DNA of 64,000 bases from Sinomonas humi. Its GTDB lineage: Bacteria > Actinomycetota > Actinomycetes > Actinomycetales > Micrococcaceae. A program made the translations under genes and the position numbers. Under the pieces are notes generated by a model. It was not told the origin of the DNA. It did not search any database and saw nothing but the letters and a program-made list of their open reading frames with translations. The stretch is from assembly GCF_000802235.1 (NCBI RefSeq), contig NZ_JTDL01000152.1:1-64000 (forward strand). Direction: 5' to 3'. Positions 47,288 through 55,915 of the stretch are shown here, piece by piece. The stretch's first letter is position 1; each line of letters begins with the position of its first letter.

Positions 47288-48658
47288 GTGGCCGCCACGA
47301 CCGTCTGCGGCCGTCAAGACGCCCAGGAGAGCACCATTTCCATCGAGACGCCCCGCCCTGCGAACCTCAGCCCTCGGAACGAACGGCTCCGCCTGCTGAA
47401 GCGCTTTCTGTTCTCGCCCCGGGGCCTCCTGGTCGGTTATCTTTTGGTCCACCTCGGCTTCCTCGCCTACTTCCTGGTGTACGTCTTCCAAGGGCAGGCC
47501 TTCAGTGACACCAACATCTACCGCGATTGGGCCGCCTCGGGTTTCCCGCAGAACGTCCAGCCCTCCCCGTGGGTGTACCCGTTCGCCGGCCTGCTGCCCA
47601 TCTGGATCTCGGGCATCTTCGGCCCTGGCCCCTTCCTCGCCGTCTGGGTGATCCTCGTGTCGATCCTCAACGGCGTCGCCCTCGGGGTCCTGAGCGGTTG
47701 GGGCAAGAAGCCGGAAGGCGTCCGCGCGGCCTGGTGGTGGCTCGTCTTCATCGCTCTCCTCGGCAACCTCGGCTTCGCCCGCGTAGACGGCGTAACCGCA
47801 CCAATCGTGCTCATGGGCCTCAGCCTCGGAGTGGCAAGCCCGTTCGCGGCGACCGCAATCCTCGCCTTCGCGACGTGGATGAAGGTCTGGCCGGCCGCGG
47901 CGCTCGTGCCGCTCTTCGCCGTCGTACGCGACCGCTGGAAGATCGTGGCCGGCGGGGCTGCCGTGACCGTGCTCGTGGCGCTCGCCGCCTCCGCACTCGG
48001 GGTGACCTCGCACCTCCTCGACTTCCTCACCACTCAAGGCTCGCGTGGAATGCAGCTCGAGGCGACCTTCACGACACCATGGCTCTGGATGTCCGTCCTC
48101 GGCCTAGGGGGCGCCCGGATGTACATGAACACCGAGATCAACTCGATGCAGGTCGACGGGCCCGGGAGCACGGTAGCTTCCGCCCTCATGCAGCCGCTGT
48201 TCGTGGTCGTTGCGCTCGCCGTGGCGGGGGTCATCTTCTGGGCGCTGCATCAAGGCAAGAAGCGCGGTCATGAAGACCGTTCGGAGCTCCTGCTCGCCGG
48301 CGCACTGACCATGGTCAGTGCGTTCATCGTGTTCAACAAGGTCGGCTCACCACAGTTCATGGTCTGGCTCGGGCCCGTGGTCGCTCTGGGACTTGCGCAG
48401 GATCGCCGTGGCTGGCGTGTCCCGGCAGTCCTCCTCCTTGCCATCGGGGTCGCCACGTATTTCATCTACCCGCTGTTCTACGACGCGCTCAGCCACAACA
48501 ACCCGCTCATGGCGGGCGTGCTTACGCTGCGCAACATCCTGCTGGTTGTGCTCTTCGTGTGGTCGAGCATTCGTCTGGTCCGGCTGGGCCGCCGCGGCGC
48601 TCCTGTTGCTGATCAGGGACTGCGCGCCGGTACCGGGTCAGGAACTGCGGGCCGCTAG
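47288..48658 (+). CDS. GT87-family (DUF2029-like) membrane glycosyltransferase
   Basis: A GT-C type protein of about 456 residues with roughly ten helices; FSDTNIYRDWA near residue 65 is the extracytoplasmic loop with the conserved Asp. Probably a mannosyl- or arabinosyl-type transferase using a polyprenyl-phosphate sugar. TAGACT at 47277-47282 lies five bases before the GTG at 47288, suggesting a leaderless start there; an ATG at 47216 is the alternative. Its 3' end overlaps that of the convergent mannosyltransferase by 21 bases. Confidence 0.78.
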   Translation: MAATTVCGRQDAQESTISIETPRPANLSPRNERLRLLKRFLFSPRGLLVGYLLVHLGFLAYFLVYVFQGQAFSDTNIYRDWAASGFPQNVQPSPWVYPFAGLLPIWISGIFGPGPFLAVWVILVSILNGVALGVLSGWGKKPEGVRAAWWWLVFIALLGNLGFARVDGVTAPIVLMGLSLGVASPFAATAILAFATWMKVWPAAALVPLFAVVRDRWKIVAGGAAVTVLVALAASALGVTSHLLDFLTTQGSRGMQLEATFTTPWLWMSVLGLGGARMYMNTEINSMQVDGPGSTVASALMQPLFVVVALAVAGVIFWALHQGKKRGHEDRSELLLAGALTMVSAFIVFNKVGSPQFMVWLGPVVALGLAQDRRGWRVPAVLLLAIGVATYFIYPLFYDALSHNNPLMAGVLTLRNILLVVLFVWSSIRLVRLGRRGAPVADQGLRAGTGSGTAGR

Positions 48659-50197
48659 GTCGTGGCGCCGGACCGCTCGCTCGAAGACGAGCCTGCGCGT
48701 CTTCGGGTCGAGCAGGACTAGATACCCGAGGAAGACAAACGCCACGAGGACCGCGAGCGACTCAGGCGCCAGCGGCGTGTTCACGAAGCTGAAGACATAG
48801 AGCTGATCCTGCGCTCCGAACACCACGAAGAAGACCACCGTCAAGTACCAGAGCTTGATCTCCCAGTTGTCCCGGATACCCGTCACCGCGAGGAACGGGA
48901 TGAACCAGAGCACGTACCAGGGCTGGATGATGGGGCCGAGCACCACGATCGACATGAAGGCCATTCCGAGGCGGCGCACCACCTTGCGGTCGTCGCCTCG
49001 CAGGATGAACCAGACCGCCAGGCCGATGCCGATCCACTTGACGACTGTACGGAATCCGTCCGCTATCGATCCACCGTTCAGGCCGACGATCGTGGTGAGG
49101 GTATCCACGATGTTGCTCGCGAAACCCGAAGGCGTGTACGCGATGAAGCCGGGAGTCGGGTCCACGATCGCGTTGACCCACCCGAAGCCGAGCCCGTAGA
49201 CGGGCGCGCTCGCGGCGAAGATCGCGAGACTGATGAGGCCCGTCGCAGCCCAGCACGCGAATCGCCGAAGCCAAGTCGCCCCGGGCCCAGCCCAGAGGAG
49301 TCCGATGAACGGGAGGACGACGGCGGTAATCGGCTTGATCCCGATGGACAGGGTCACGAACACGATTCCCAGAAGCCAGTTCCCCCGGGCGGCGTAGTAG
49401 ACGCCCGCGACTGCGAAGCCGATCATGAGCGCCTCGTTGTGAGCGCTCGCTATGCAGCTGATGAGGAAGAGCGGGTTGGCGACCGTGAGCCAGACTGCAC
49501 GGGCCCCGTCCACACCGTGAAGTTGGGCGAGGCGGTAGCCGTAGTACGCGCACAGGGCAACTCCGCCGAGGGCAAGGACGCGGAACAGGAGCACGGAGGA
49601 ATCAGGCTGGCCAGCGGTCAACTGGACGACCCAGCGCTCAAGCCAGAGGAAGTACGGGCCGTAGGGGGTCCGGGTCGTGGCCCAGGATGGATCAGTTCCG
49701 AGCTCAAGCCAGTTGTTGAGCGTAGAAATCCCCGTCGTGTACGGGTTCATTCCGGCTGCCATGAGACGCCCCTGCCCCACATAGGCGTAGACGTCCCGCG
49801 AGTAGATGGGCACCGCAACCACAAGCGGAAGCCCCCAGAGGGCGATCGCGAGGCCGACTGGCCGAATCGTGCCCGGACCCCAGTAGCGGAGCCGCTGGCC
49901 GAGCCTCAGCCACGAACGAGTGAGGAGCATCGCGCCCAACGCGAGGGCGAGGATGCAGCTCGTCACGCCCCACGTCTCCGTCCGCAACGGAATGAGGAGC
50001 GGGTTACGGGTCAGAGGTGAGACATCGGCGAATCGGCCCACGCCGAACGACCCGTAGACCATGAGCAGCGATCCGACGAAGCCTTGACCGATGGCCCAGT
50101 GGGGCGGCTGGTTCACTCCGACGGGAGGAAGGGCGGTCCAGAGCGACTTCAGCCACTCGAGAATCCTCCCGAGAAAGCCAAAGCGCATCGTGGACAT
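48638..50197 (-). CDS. Polyprenol-phosphate-mannose-dependent alpha-(1->6)-mannosyltransferase (MptA/MptB-like), second copy
   Basis: 519 residues, about 13 transmembrane helices, with YSRDVYAYVGQGRLMAAG and LTVANPLFLISCIASAHNEA, both closely matching the paralogue at 45593-47125. The pair parallels MptA and MptB of corynebacteria and mycobacteria, which build the proximal and distal parts of the lipomannan backbone. Which copy is which cannot be decided from sequence alone. Flanks the GT87 gene. Confidence 0.85.
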   Translation of the reverse strand: MSTMRFGFLGRILEWLKSLWTALPPVGVNQPPHWAIGQGFVGSLLMVYGSFGVGRFADVSPLTRNPLLIPLRTETWGVTSCILALALGAMLLTRSWLRLGQRLRYWGPGTIRPVGLAIALWGLPLVVAVPIYSRDVYAYVGQGRLMAAGMNPYTTGISTLNNWLELGTDPSWATTRTPYGPYFLWLERWVVQLTAGQPDSSVLLFRVLALGGVALCAYYGYRLAQLHGVDGARAVWLTVANPLFLISCIASAHNEALMIGFAVAGVYYAARGNWLLGIVFVTLSIGIKPITAVVLPFIGLLWAGPGATWLRRFACWAATGLISLAIFAASAPVYGLGFGWVNAIVDPTPGFIAYTPSGFASNIVDTLTTIVGLNGGSIADGFRTVVKWIGIGLAVWFILRGDDRKVVRRLGMAFMSIVVLGPIIQPWYVLWFIPFLAVTGIRDNWEIKLWYLTVVFFVVFGAQDQLYVFSFVNTPLAPESLAVLVAFVFLGYLVLLDPKTRRLVFERAVRRHDLAARSS

Positions 50198-50280
50198 AGG
50201 TCACCCTTCGATCAAAGCCGGGAGAGAGCCCCAGTTTAGCACCGGGGCCCTCTCTGAACGCCGTTGATCGGGCGCTCGGG

Positions 50281-50286
50281 TACATT
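50281..50286 (+). promoter_or_regulatory. -10 element suggesting a leaderless orn message
   Basis: TACATT ends six bases before the GTG start of orn, which has no ribosome-binding site. No good -35 was found. Confidence 0.45.
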
Positions 50287-50292
50287 GGCAGG

Positions 50293-50940
50293 GTGTCAAA
50301 TCATGCTGAACGCATCGTGTGGATCGATTGCGAGATGACCGGGCTGGACATCGCCCGCGACGCGCTCATTGAAGTCGCGGTGCTCGTGACCGACTCGGAA
50401 CTCAACGTCCTAGGCGAGGGGGTCGACGTCGTCATCCGGCCTTCGGACGAAGCGCTCGCCGGCATGAACGACTTCGTGCGCCAGATGCACACCACGTCGA
50501 AGCTGCTCGAGGAGCTCCCCCACGGCCTGACCCTTGAGGCCGCTCAGGCCGAGGTCATGGCCTACATCCGTCAGTGGGTCCCGGAGCCCAACAAGGCGCA
50601 GCTGGGCGGGAACTCGGTGGGAACCGACCGTATGTTCCTCGCCCGGGACATGCCGCACGTCGTCGAGCACCTCCACTACCGGATCATCGACGTCTCGACG
50701 ATCAAGGAACTCGCGCGGCGTTGGTACCCCCGAGCCTACTTCCAGTCCCCGGCGAAGACCGGAGGACACCGCGCGCTCGGTGACATCCGTGATTCGATCG
50801 ACGAGCTGCGCTACTACCGGGAGGCCGTCTTCGTGCCCCAGCCGGGCCCGGACTCGGCAACAGCACGCAGCATCGCGGAACGCATCACGGAAGCAGCGTC
50901 GGGAGTGGCTGGCACCGAGGACACTGCCGCGAGCATGTGA
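50293..50940 (+). CDS. orn: Oligoribonuclease
   Basis: DEDDh 3'-5' exoribonuclease that degrades 2-5-mer RNA and pGpG, finishing RNA turnover. WIDCEMTGLD (residues 10-19) supplies the first acidic pair, and HRALGDIRDSIDEL the catalytic His and final Asp. 215 residues, slightly long because of an Ala/Glu-rich tail. GTG start. Confidence 0.95.
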   Translation: MSNHAERIVWIDCEMTGLDIARDALIEVAVLVTDSELNVLGEGVDVVIRPSDEALAGMNDFVRQMHTTSKLLEELPHGLTLEAAQAEVMAYIRQWVPEPNKAQLGGNSVGTDRMFLARDMPHVVEHLHYRIIDVSTIKELARRWYPRAYFQSPAKTGGHRALGDIRDSIDELRYYREAVFVPQPGPDSATARSIAERITEAASGVAGTEDTAASM

Positions 50941-51010
50941 CCGCGGTCCCAGTTCGCGAAAAATTCGCCGCAACCCCGTCGAAGTGGCAAAAGCATCGGT
51001 GAACAGCAGG

Positions 51011-51016
51011 TAGACT
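51011..51016 (+). promoter_or_regulatory. -10 of the tRNA-His promoter
   Basis: TAGACT lies 62 bases before the tRNA. No clear -35 was found in the 50941-51010 gap. Confidence 0.4.
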
Positions 51017-51078
51017 AGTGGTCGTTGCCGGCGCGGCAGCCAAGGGACGTGTTCCCTCGGCGTGCGCTGGTAGAGCTT

Positions 51079-51152
51079 GGTGGGTATAGCTCAGTCGGCA
51101 GAGCGTCTGGTTGTGGTCCAGAAGGTCGCGGGTTCGACCCCCGTTACTCACC
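51079..51152 (+). tRNA. tRNA-His (anticodon GTG)
   Basis: The acceptor GTGGGTA pairs with TACTCAC, the extra 5' G (position -1) is encoded at 51079, and the discriminator is C, both identity marks of tRNA-His. The anticodon loop TTGTGGT reads GTG. The T loop TTCGACC is canonical. Confidence 0.96.
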
Positions 51153-51174
51153 CCGATAGCGGGTACTCCCCGCG

Positions 51175-51208
51175 CAAGAGGCCGCACGGTTCGCCGTGCG
51201 GCCTCTTG
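51175..51208 (+). terminator. 15-bp hairpin with TTCG tetraloop after tRNA-His
   Basis: Perfect arms CAAGAGGCCGCACGG / CCGTGCGGCCTCTTG around TTCG, an unusually stable terminator. Confidence 0.88.
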
Positions 51209-51250
51209 CATTGGCCCGCGTCCCCGTCCCGACAGACCGAGGAGCCACAC

Positions 51251-51823
51251 ATGACCGTCCACGCCGTGACCATCTGGGGCGAGCCCGTCCTGCACCGGAG
51301 GGCCGCGGAAGTGACCGAGTTCAATGACGAGCTGCGGGCACTCATCGAAGACATGCATGAGACCAATGACGCCGCGAACGGCGTCGGGCTCGCGGCGCCC
51401 CAGATCGGCGTGGGCCTTCGGATCTTCGTCTACAAGTACAAGAACGACGACGGCGTCCCGCCCCGCGGCGTCGTCGTCAATCCTCGGCTGACCCTCACCA
51501 AGGTCCCAGGCACAGCCCCGGACCCCGAGGAGGACGAGGAAGGCTGCCTTTCGTTCCCAGGCGAGTCGTATCCCCTCAAGCGGGCCGACTGGGCGCACGT
51601 TGAGGGCTTCGACGGCGACGGCAAGCCTGTGGACTTCATCGCAACCGGCTGGTTCGCCCGAGTGATGCAGCACGAGTACGACCACCTCGACGGGAAGCTC
51701 TACATCGACAAGCTCGTGGACCGCTACGCCCGCAAGGCCAAGAAGGCCGCCAAGAAGAACGGGTGGGGCGTACCGGGCCTCACCTGGATGCCAGGAGTCG
51801 ACCCCGACCCGTTCGGCCACTGA
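51251..51823 (+). CDS. def: Peptide deformylase
   Basis: Metalloenzyme that removes the N-formyl group from nascent proteins. 190 residues with motif 1 GVGLAAPQIG, motif 2 EGCLSFPG (metal Cys) and motif 3 QHEYDHLDG (metal His pair and catalytic Glu). The ATG at 51251 follows GAGGAG. The C-terminal tail is basic (ARKAKKAAKK). Followed by a terminator. Confidence 0.96.
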   Translation: MTVHAVTIWGEPVLHRRAAEVTEFNDELRALIEDMHETNDAANGVGLAAPQIGVGLRIFVYKYKNDDGVPPRGVVVNPRLTLTKVPGTAPDPEEDEEGCLSFPGESYPLKRADWAHVEGFDGDGKPVDFIATGWFARVMQHEYDHLDGKLYIDKLVDRYARKAKKAAKKNGWGVPGLTWMPGVDPDPFGH

Positions 51824-51873
51824 CCCGACGGGACCCAGCGGACTTCATCCGCCCCTCTATCTGGGAAATGCCG

Positions 51874-51904
51874 AAGGGGGCACCGCATCGTGCGGTGCCC
51901 CCTT
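51874..51904 (+). terminator. Terminator after def
   Basis: Arms AAGGGGGCACCGCA / TGCGGTGCCCCCTT with a three-base loop, followed by CTTC. It may also stop the convergent minus-strand transcript ending at 51945. Confidence 0.85.
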
Positions 51905-51944
51905 CTTCGCCTACTGGTCGTTTCGAATAAATGGCGGGCCGAAG

Positions 51945-52190
51945 CTACTGCTCCCTCGCCACCCGAGCCAGATCCTCCTCGGCGGTTCGCAGCAGCTCTT
52001 CGAGCTGCGCTACCCGCTCGGGACTCACATCGCCCGTTTCAAGCTTGGCCCGGGCGTGCTGAAGCAAGCGCCGCGCCTGCTTCGCGTTCTCCTTGGCCAC
52101 GTCCAGTGCGTGTTCCAGAGTGCTCTCGTGCTCAGTCGCTTCCATAGCTGCATCTTGCCCCGGCTCTCTGGGTGAATCCAGTGACGTCAC
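51945..52190 (-). CDS. Small coiled-coil protein downstream of gapB, 81 aa
   Basis: Acidic helical protein (EHALDVAKENAKQARRLLQH) with heptads across most of its length. The GTG start overlaps the gapB stop by four bases (GTGA), suggesting coupling; an ATG 15 codons in is the alternative. No function recognised. Confidence 0.65.
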   Translation of the reverse strand: MTSLDSPREPGQDAAMEATEHESTLEHALDVAKENAKQARRLLQHARAKLETGDVSPERVAQLEELLRTAEEDLARVAREQ

Positions 52191-53665
52191 CGAGTTGTTG
52201 CCAAAAGCTCTTGCTGCGCCCGCTCAGTGGTCTGAGCTGGGAAGGAGGGAGCGTTGACGCCCGCCATCTCCTCGAGCACACGCACGACCTGGCAGCTGTA
52301 GCCGAACTCGTTGTCGTACCAGACGTACAGCACCAGATTCTTTCCATTGCTGATCGTTGCGAGCCCATCCACGATCCCGGCCCGACGCGAGCCGACGAAG
52401 TCGGTCGAGACAACCTCTGGCGAGGCGATGTAGTCGATCTGCTTCCGCAGCTCCGAATGCAGCGACACATCGCGCAAGTAGGCGTTGACCTCATCCTTCG
52501 TGGTCTCGTTCTGGAGGGTCAGGTTGAGGATCGCCATCGAGACATCAGGGGTGGGGACGCGAATCGCGTTGCCCGTGAGCTTCCCGGCGAGCTCGGGGAG
52601 CGCCTTGGCGACGGCCTTCGCCGCACCGGTCTCGGTGAGCACCATGTTGAGGGCGGCAGAGCGCCCTCGCCGATCGCCCTTGTGGAAGTTGTCAGTGAGA
52701 TTCTGATCGTTCGTGAACGAGTGCACGGTCTCGACGTGCCCGTGCACCACGCCGTACTTGTCGTTGACGGCCTTGAGGACGGGAGTGATCGCGTTGGTCG
52801 TGCATGAGGCCGCCGTGACGATCCGGTCCGCTTCCGAGATGTCAGCGTGGTTGATGCCGTGGACGATGTTCGGCAGGCCGCCCTTGCCGGGTGCAGTCAG
52901 GAGCACTCGCGCGACGCCCTTGCTCTCGAGGTGCTGCGAGAGGCCGGCCTCATCACGCCACTTGCCGGTGTTGTCGACCACGATCGCGTTGTCGATCCCG
53001 TAGGCGGTGTAATCGACCGCTGCCGGGCTGTCGGAGTAGATCACCTGGATGAGCGTCCCGTTCGCGAGGATGGTGTTGTTCTCCTCGTCGACCGTAATGG
53101 TGCCTTCGAACGGGCCATGCACGGAGTCGCGGCGGAGAAGGCTCGCACGCTTGACGAGGTCCTTGTCCGACCCCTTGCGCACGACGATCGCCCGCAGGCG
53201 GAGCCCGTGGCCGCCGCCTGCATGCTCGATGAGGATGCGCGCTACGAGTCGGCCGATCCGGCCGAAGCCGTAGAGGACGACGTCGGTGCTCGGCCGCGGG
53301 TCGGCTCCACGCTGGCCGACAATGGGCGCGAGCTCGTCGCGGAGGAACGCCTCAAGCGAGCGGCCTGCGGCCTCGGACCGGAACTTCTCATTGAGCCGGG
53401 CGAGATCGAGCGACGCGGCGCCGAGCTGGAGCGAATCGAGGACCCGCAGGATCGGGAGCGTCTCCTCGAGGTCGAGTTCCTCGCTGTCGATCTGCCGTGC
53501 CCAACGATGGAGCTTGAGCAGGCTGACGACCGACTGGTTGATGAGGCTACGGCCGTGAACAGAGGTCACGACGTTGTTCTCGCGGTACAGGCGCCCGATC
53601 AGGGGGATCATCTCTTCAGCCGCAGCCTCGCGGCTGATCCACGTATTGAGGGCGGAGTCCGTCAT
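52187..53665 (-). CDS. gapB: Glyceraldehyde-3-phosphate dehydrogenase, GapB type with N-terminal extension
   Basis: 492 residues. The first ~125 form a helical extension absent from ordinary GAPDH. The Rossmann strand VVLYGFGRIGRLVARIL follows, then the catalytic Cys in TAASCTTNAITP and the phosphate-binding TGAAKAVAKALPEL. Long enzymes like this resemble GapB of Corynebacterium, which is NADP-capable and gluconeogenic. The ATG at 53665 (MTDSALN) was chosen as the first good start; a GTG lies upstream. Together with rpiB and gnd it links to central carbon and NADPH metabolism. Confidence 0.9.
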   Translation of the reverse strand: MTDSALNTWISREAAAEEMIPLIGRLYRENNVVTSVHGRSLINQSVVSLLKLHRWARQIDSEELDLEETLPILRVLDSLQLGAASLDLARLNEKFRSEAAGRSLEAFLRDELAPIVGQRGADPRPSTDVVLYGFGRIGRLVARILIEHAGGGHGLRLRAIVVRKGSDKDLVKRASLLRRDSVHGPFEGTITVDEENNTILANGTLIQVIYSDSPAAVDYTAYGIDNAIVVDNTGKWRDEAGLSQHLESKGVARVLLTAPGKGGLPNIVHGINHADISEADRIVTAASCTTNAITPVLKAVNDKYGVVHGHVETVHSFTNDQNLTDNFHKGDRRGRSAALNMVLTETGAAKAVAKALPELAGKLTGNAIRVPTPDVSMAILNLTLQNETTKDEVNAYLRDVSLHSELRKQIDYIASPEVVSTDFVGSRRAGIVDGLATISNGKNLVLYVWYDNEFGYSCQVVRVLEEMAGVNAPSFPAQTTERAQQELLATTR

Positions 53666-53828
53666 GCTCACACAGGTGCCTTTCTCTGCGGTCTTGCGCA
53701 CGCCGTCGTGCGCGGCCGGGGCCTGGTGCTGGCGCCCGACACGAAGAAAGCCGACAACTGCGATCGCAGAGCCGGCTCCTGAACTTCTACGTTCGCTTTC
53801 AATGCTACGGGAGTGCGCACCGCGGAAC

Positions 53829-53864
53829 GCCGGGAGGCCCTGTGAAATCGCACACAGGGCCTCC
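53829..53864 (-). terminator. Terminator of the Tat-exported protein gene
   Basis: Arms CGGGAGGCCCTGTG / CACAGGGCCTCCCG with an eight-base loop, 20 bases past the stop codon of the gene ending at 53884. Confidence 0.85.
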
Positions 53865-53883
53865 CGAGTTCGTTGGCTCTAGC

Positions 53884-54477
53884 TCAATCGGACAGAGTGA
53901 TGTAGACGGTGACCGCCTCGGTCACGGTCGTACCTTGGTAGGTCACCGTTACGGTGAGATAAGCGGTCGCGGGCCGTTCTCCCGAGGACAGATTCTGGGT
54001 GTTGACGGCGAAGAGCGCTTGTCCGTTGGAATCCGTGATGAGGGTGGCAGCGGGATGAGGCGAGTTCTCAGGCCCACCGTTGGAGGGAGCGGGGTAGGCG
54101 TATACCCCAAGCAAGTCCCCGTCGCGGTTCTTCCCCGAAGCGGTCACGGTGACGGTTGCCCCGGCGATGGGATTCCCGGCCGTGTCCGTGACCTTCACCG
54201 GGAAGTCGTACGAGCGGCGGGAAACGTTCGAGTTCGTGCTTCCGTAATGGTGATCGCCCTTCCAGGACGTAATGTACGTTCCCGTTGACGGGCGAATGAT
54301 GAATCGAGCCGAGGCGGCGGCAAGCGGAGCCGCTGCAACGGCTGCGATCACCGGAGCGGACCATGCCGCGGTGCTGACGAACTTTCTTCGGTTCAGAGAT
54401 GCAACGGGGGCGCTAGATCCCCCCCCCCCCCCCGACAGGGCGTTCTTGTCCTCTGAGCTCTGCGACGTTGAATCCAT
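53884..54477 (-). CDS. Tat-exported Ig-like-domain protein with a phase-variation-prone G tract
   Basis: 197 residues from the ATG at 54477. After a Ser/Asp-rich start and five glycines encoded within a run of 15 G (codons ~14-19) comes a twin-arginine signal (NRRKFVSTAAWSAPVIAAVA) and Ala-rich cleavage region. A beta-rich domain with VKVTDTAGNPIAGATVTVTA, the pattern of bacterial Ig-like (Big) domains, follows. Probably a secreted or surface protein. One base more or less in the G run gives an immediate or early stop, so expression could switch. A terminator follows. Confidence 0.8.
   Translation of the reverse strand: MDSTSQSSEDKNALSGGGGGSSAPVASLNRRKFVSTAAWSAPVIAAVAAAPLAAASARFIIRPSTGTYITSWKGDHHYGSTNSNVSRRSYDFPVKVTDTAGNPIAGATVTVTASGKNRDGDLLGVYAYPAPSNGGPENSPHPAATLITDSNGQALFAVNTQNLSSGERPATAYLTVTVTYQGTTVTEAVTVYITLSD
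54419..54433 (-). repeat. Homopolymer of 15 G (coding strand) in a secreted-protein gene
   Basis: Plus strand has 15 consecutive C. With 15 G the frame continues as GGA TCT AGC. With 16 it reads ATC TAG, a stop directly after the tract. With 14 it reads GAT CTA GCG and stops within about ten codons. Confidence 0.85.
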
Positions 54478-54612
54478 GGCCTTCCCCTTCAGCTTGCGTG
54501 TCTGCCGGCGCTTTTGGTTCTGCGCGACATGGCTCAAGATATGGCCCGAAGACAGGTTCTCAGTGGCAAATCTCGCGGACTACGTATTGCCTTTTCCGAA
54601 CTCGTAGACGCT

Positions 54613-54637
54613 CTTGCCCGGAAGGACCCCGGGCAAG
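54613..54637 (-). terminator. Terminator of RNase P RNA
   Basis: CTTGCCCGG / CCGGGCAAG with a seven-base loop, 15 bases past the RNA 3' end. Confidence 0.8.
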
Positions 54638-54651
54638 GGGAAAGGGGTGCG

Positions 54652-55060
54652 AGGTCAGGCCGGCCTGTGAGCCGGGTTCTGTCACCATGGCGAGTTGCCT
54701 CGGCATGGGAGGCGATCATCCATCTAGAACCGCCGTTGCCGACGGCCTCAAGCGGCCTACCCGGGCGCTCGGGCGGGCAGCCCTCGAACGCGCCCTGTCT
54801 GGCCTTGCTCCGGGTGGGGTTTACCGAGCCTCCTCGGTCACCCGAGGAGCTGGTGGTCTCTTACACCGCCGTTTCACCCTTACCGTCGCGCTCCACGTCA
54901 ATGACGTGGCCCGCGGCGGCGGTCTCTTCTCTGTGGCACTGGCCTGCGGGTTTCCCCGAGTGGGCGTTACCCACCACCCTGCCCTGCGGAGCCCGGACTT
55001 TCCTCGCGACGCCCTTCCTCAACGGAAGAAGCGTCCCGCGATCGCCCGGCCGACCTGACC
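54652..55060 (-). ncRNA. rnpB: RNase P RNA, class A
   Basis: The minus strand contains GAGGAAAGTCCGGGCTCC, the universal P4-proximal block, and near the 3' end GAACCCGGCTCACAGGCC, its partner. P1 is formed by AGGTCGGCCGG (5' end, 55046-55056) and CCGGCCTGACCT (54652-54663). The catalytic RNA trims the 5' leader of tRNA precursors such as the four in this window. Length about 405; the 5' end is approximate. Confidence 0.95.
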
Positions 55061-55070
55061 TCGCCCCAGC

Positions 55071-55076
55071 ATTCTA
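55071..55076 (-). promoter_or_regulatory. -10 of the rnpB promoter
   Basis: Minus-strand TAGAAT, with the predicted start near 55064, a few bases ahead of P1. The -35 is weak. Confidence 0.55.
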
Positions 55077-55138
55077 CCGGCGCTGTCCCCCTCGGCCGCG
55101 TCAGCTGTTCCACGGCAGATCCCCTCCACGCAAACCGG

Positions 55139-55144
55139 TAGGAT
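55139..55144 (+). promoter_or_regulatory. -10 element suggesting a leaderless yaaA message
   Basis: TAGGAT ends six bases before the second of two adjacent GTG codons (55151) and there is no ribosome-binding site. Confidence 0.5.
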
Positions 55145-55150
55145 TCCGTG

Positions 55151-55915
55151 GTGCTCATCCTCCTGCCGCCCTCCGAAGGCAAGACCCCCGCGTCTGGGGG
55201 CGCCGCCGTCGACCTCTCCGCATTGAGCTTCCCCACCCTCGAGATAGCGCGCAAGCAGGTGATGGAGAGCCTCGCCGAGGTGAGCGGCCGGGACGACGCG
55301 CTTGAAGCCCTGGGGGTGGGTGCATCGCTTGCGCACGACGTCGAGCGCAACCGGCGGCTTCACGCCGAGCCGGCGGCTCCAGCGCACCGCGTGTACTCGG
55401 GCGTCCTCTACGAAGCGCTCGGCTACGCGTCCCTCACCGCCGCCCAGCGCAGGAAGGCCGATGCCTCCATCGTGGTTGTTTCGGCGCTTTGGGGCGCGGT
55501 GGGCTTCTCGGATCTCGTTCCGGCGTACCGCCTGTCGATGTCGACGGCGCTCCCTGGCCTCGGGAGGCTGGCCTCCTTCTGGAAGCCGCTGCTCACCGAG
55601 GCGCTCGCCGATCGGGCCTCGGAGGGCCTCGTCGTCGACTGCCGATCGAGCACCTACGCCGCGGCTTACGCTCCCCCAGTCAGCCGCACTGTCACAGTGG
55701 ACGCCCTCACCGAGCGGAACGGGAAGCGGACGGTAGTGAGCCACTTCGCCAAGCATCATCGAGGCGAGTTCGTCCGGCATCTGCTGACCCGCAAGGGCAG
55801 AATGCCGGGGACACCCCAGGCGCTCCTGACTGCCGCGCGCGAACGCTGGAATGCGGAGCTCCACGAAGGTACCGGCAAGAAGCCGCCCTCGCTCGTCCTG
55901 GTCCTCGAGGGGTAG
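55151..55915 (+). CDS. yaaA: YaaA/UPF0246 peroxide-stress protein
   Basis: 254 residues from the GTG at 55151 (LILLPPSEGKT, the usual N-terminus); a GTG one codon upstream is possible. LPPSEGKTPA, VVVSALWGAVGFSDLVPAYR and VVSHFAKHHRGEFVRHLL are conserved blocks of the family, which in E. coli limits intracellular free iron during hydrogen peroxide stress. Divergent from rnpB. Its stop abuts that of the zinc-ribbon gene. Confidence 0.9.
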   Translation: MLILLPPSEGKTPASGGAAVDLSALSFPTLEIARKQVMESLAEVSGRDDALEALGVGASLAHDVERNRRLHAEPAAPAHRVYSGVLYEALGYASLTAAQRRKADASIVVVSALWGAVGFSDLVPAYRLSMSTALPGLGRLASFWKPLLTEALADRASEGLVVDCRSSTYAAAYAPPVSRTVTVDALTERNGKRTVVSHFAKHHRGEFVRHLLTRKGRMPGTPQALLTAARERWNAELHEGTGKKPPSLVLVLEG

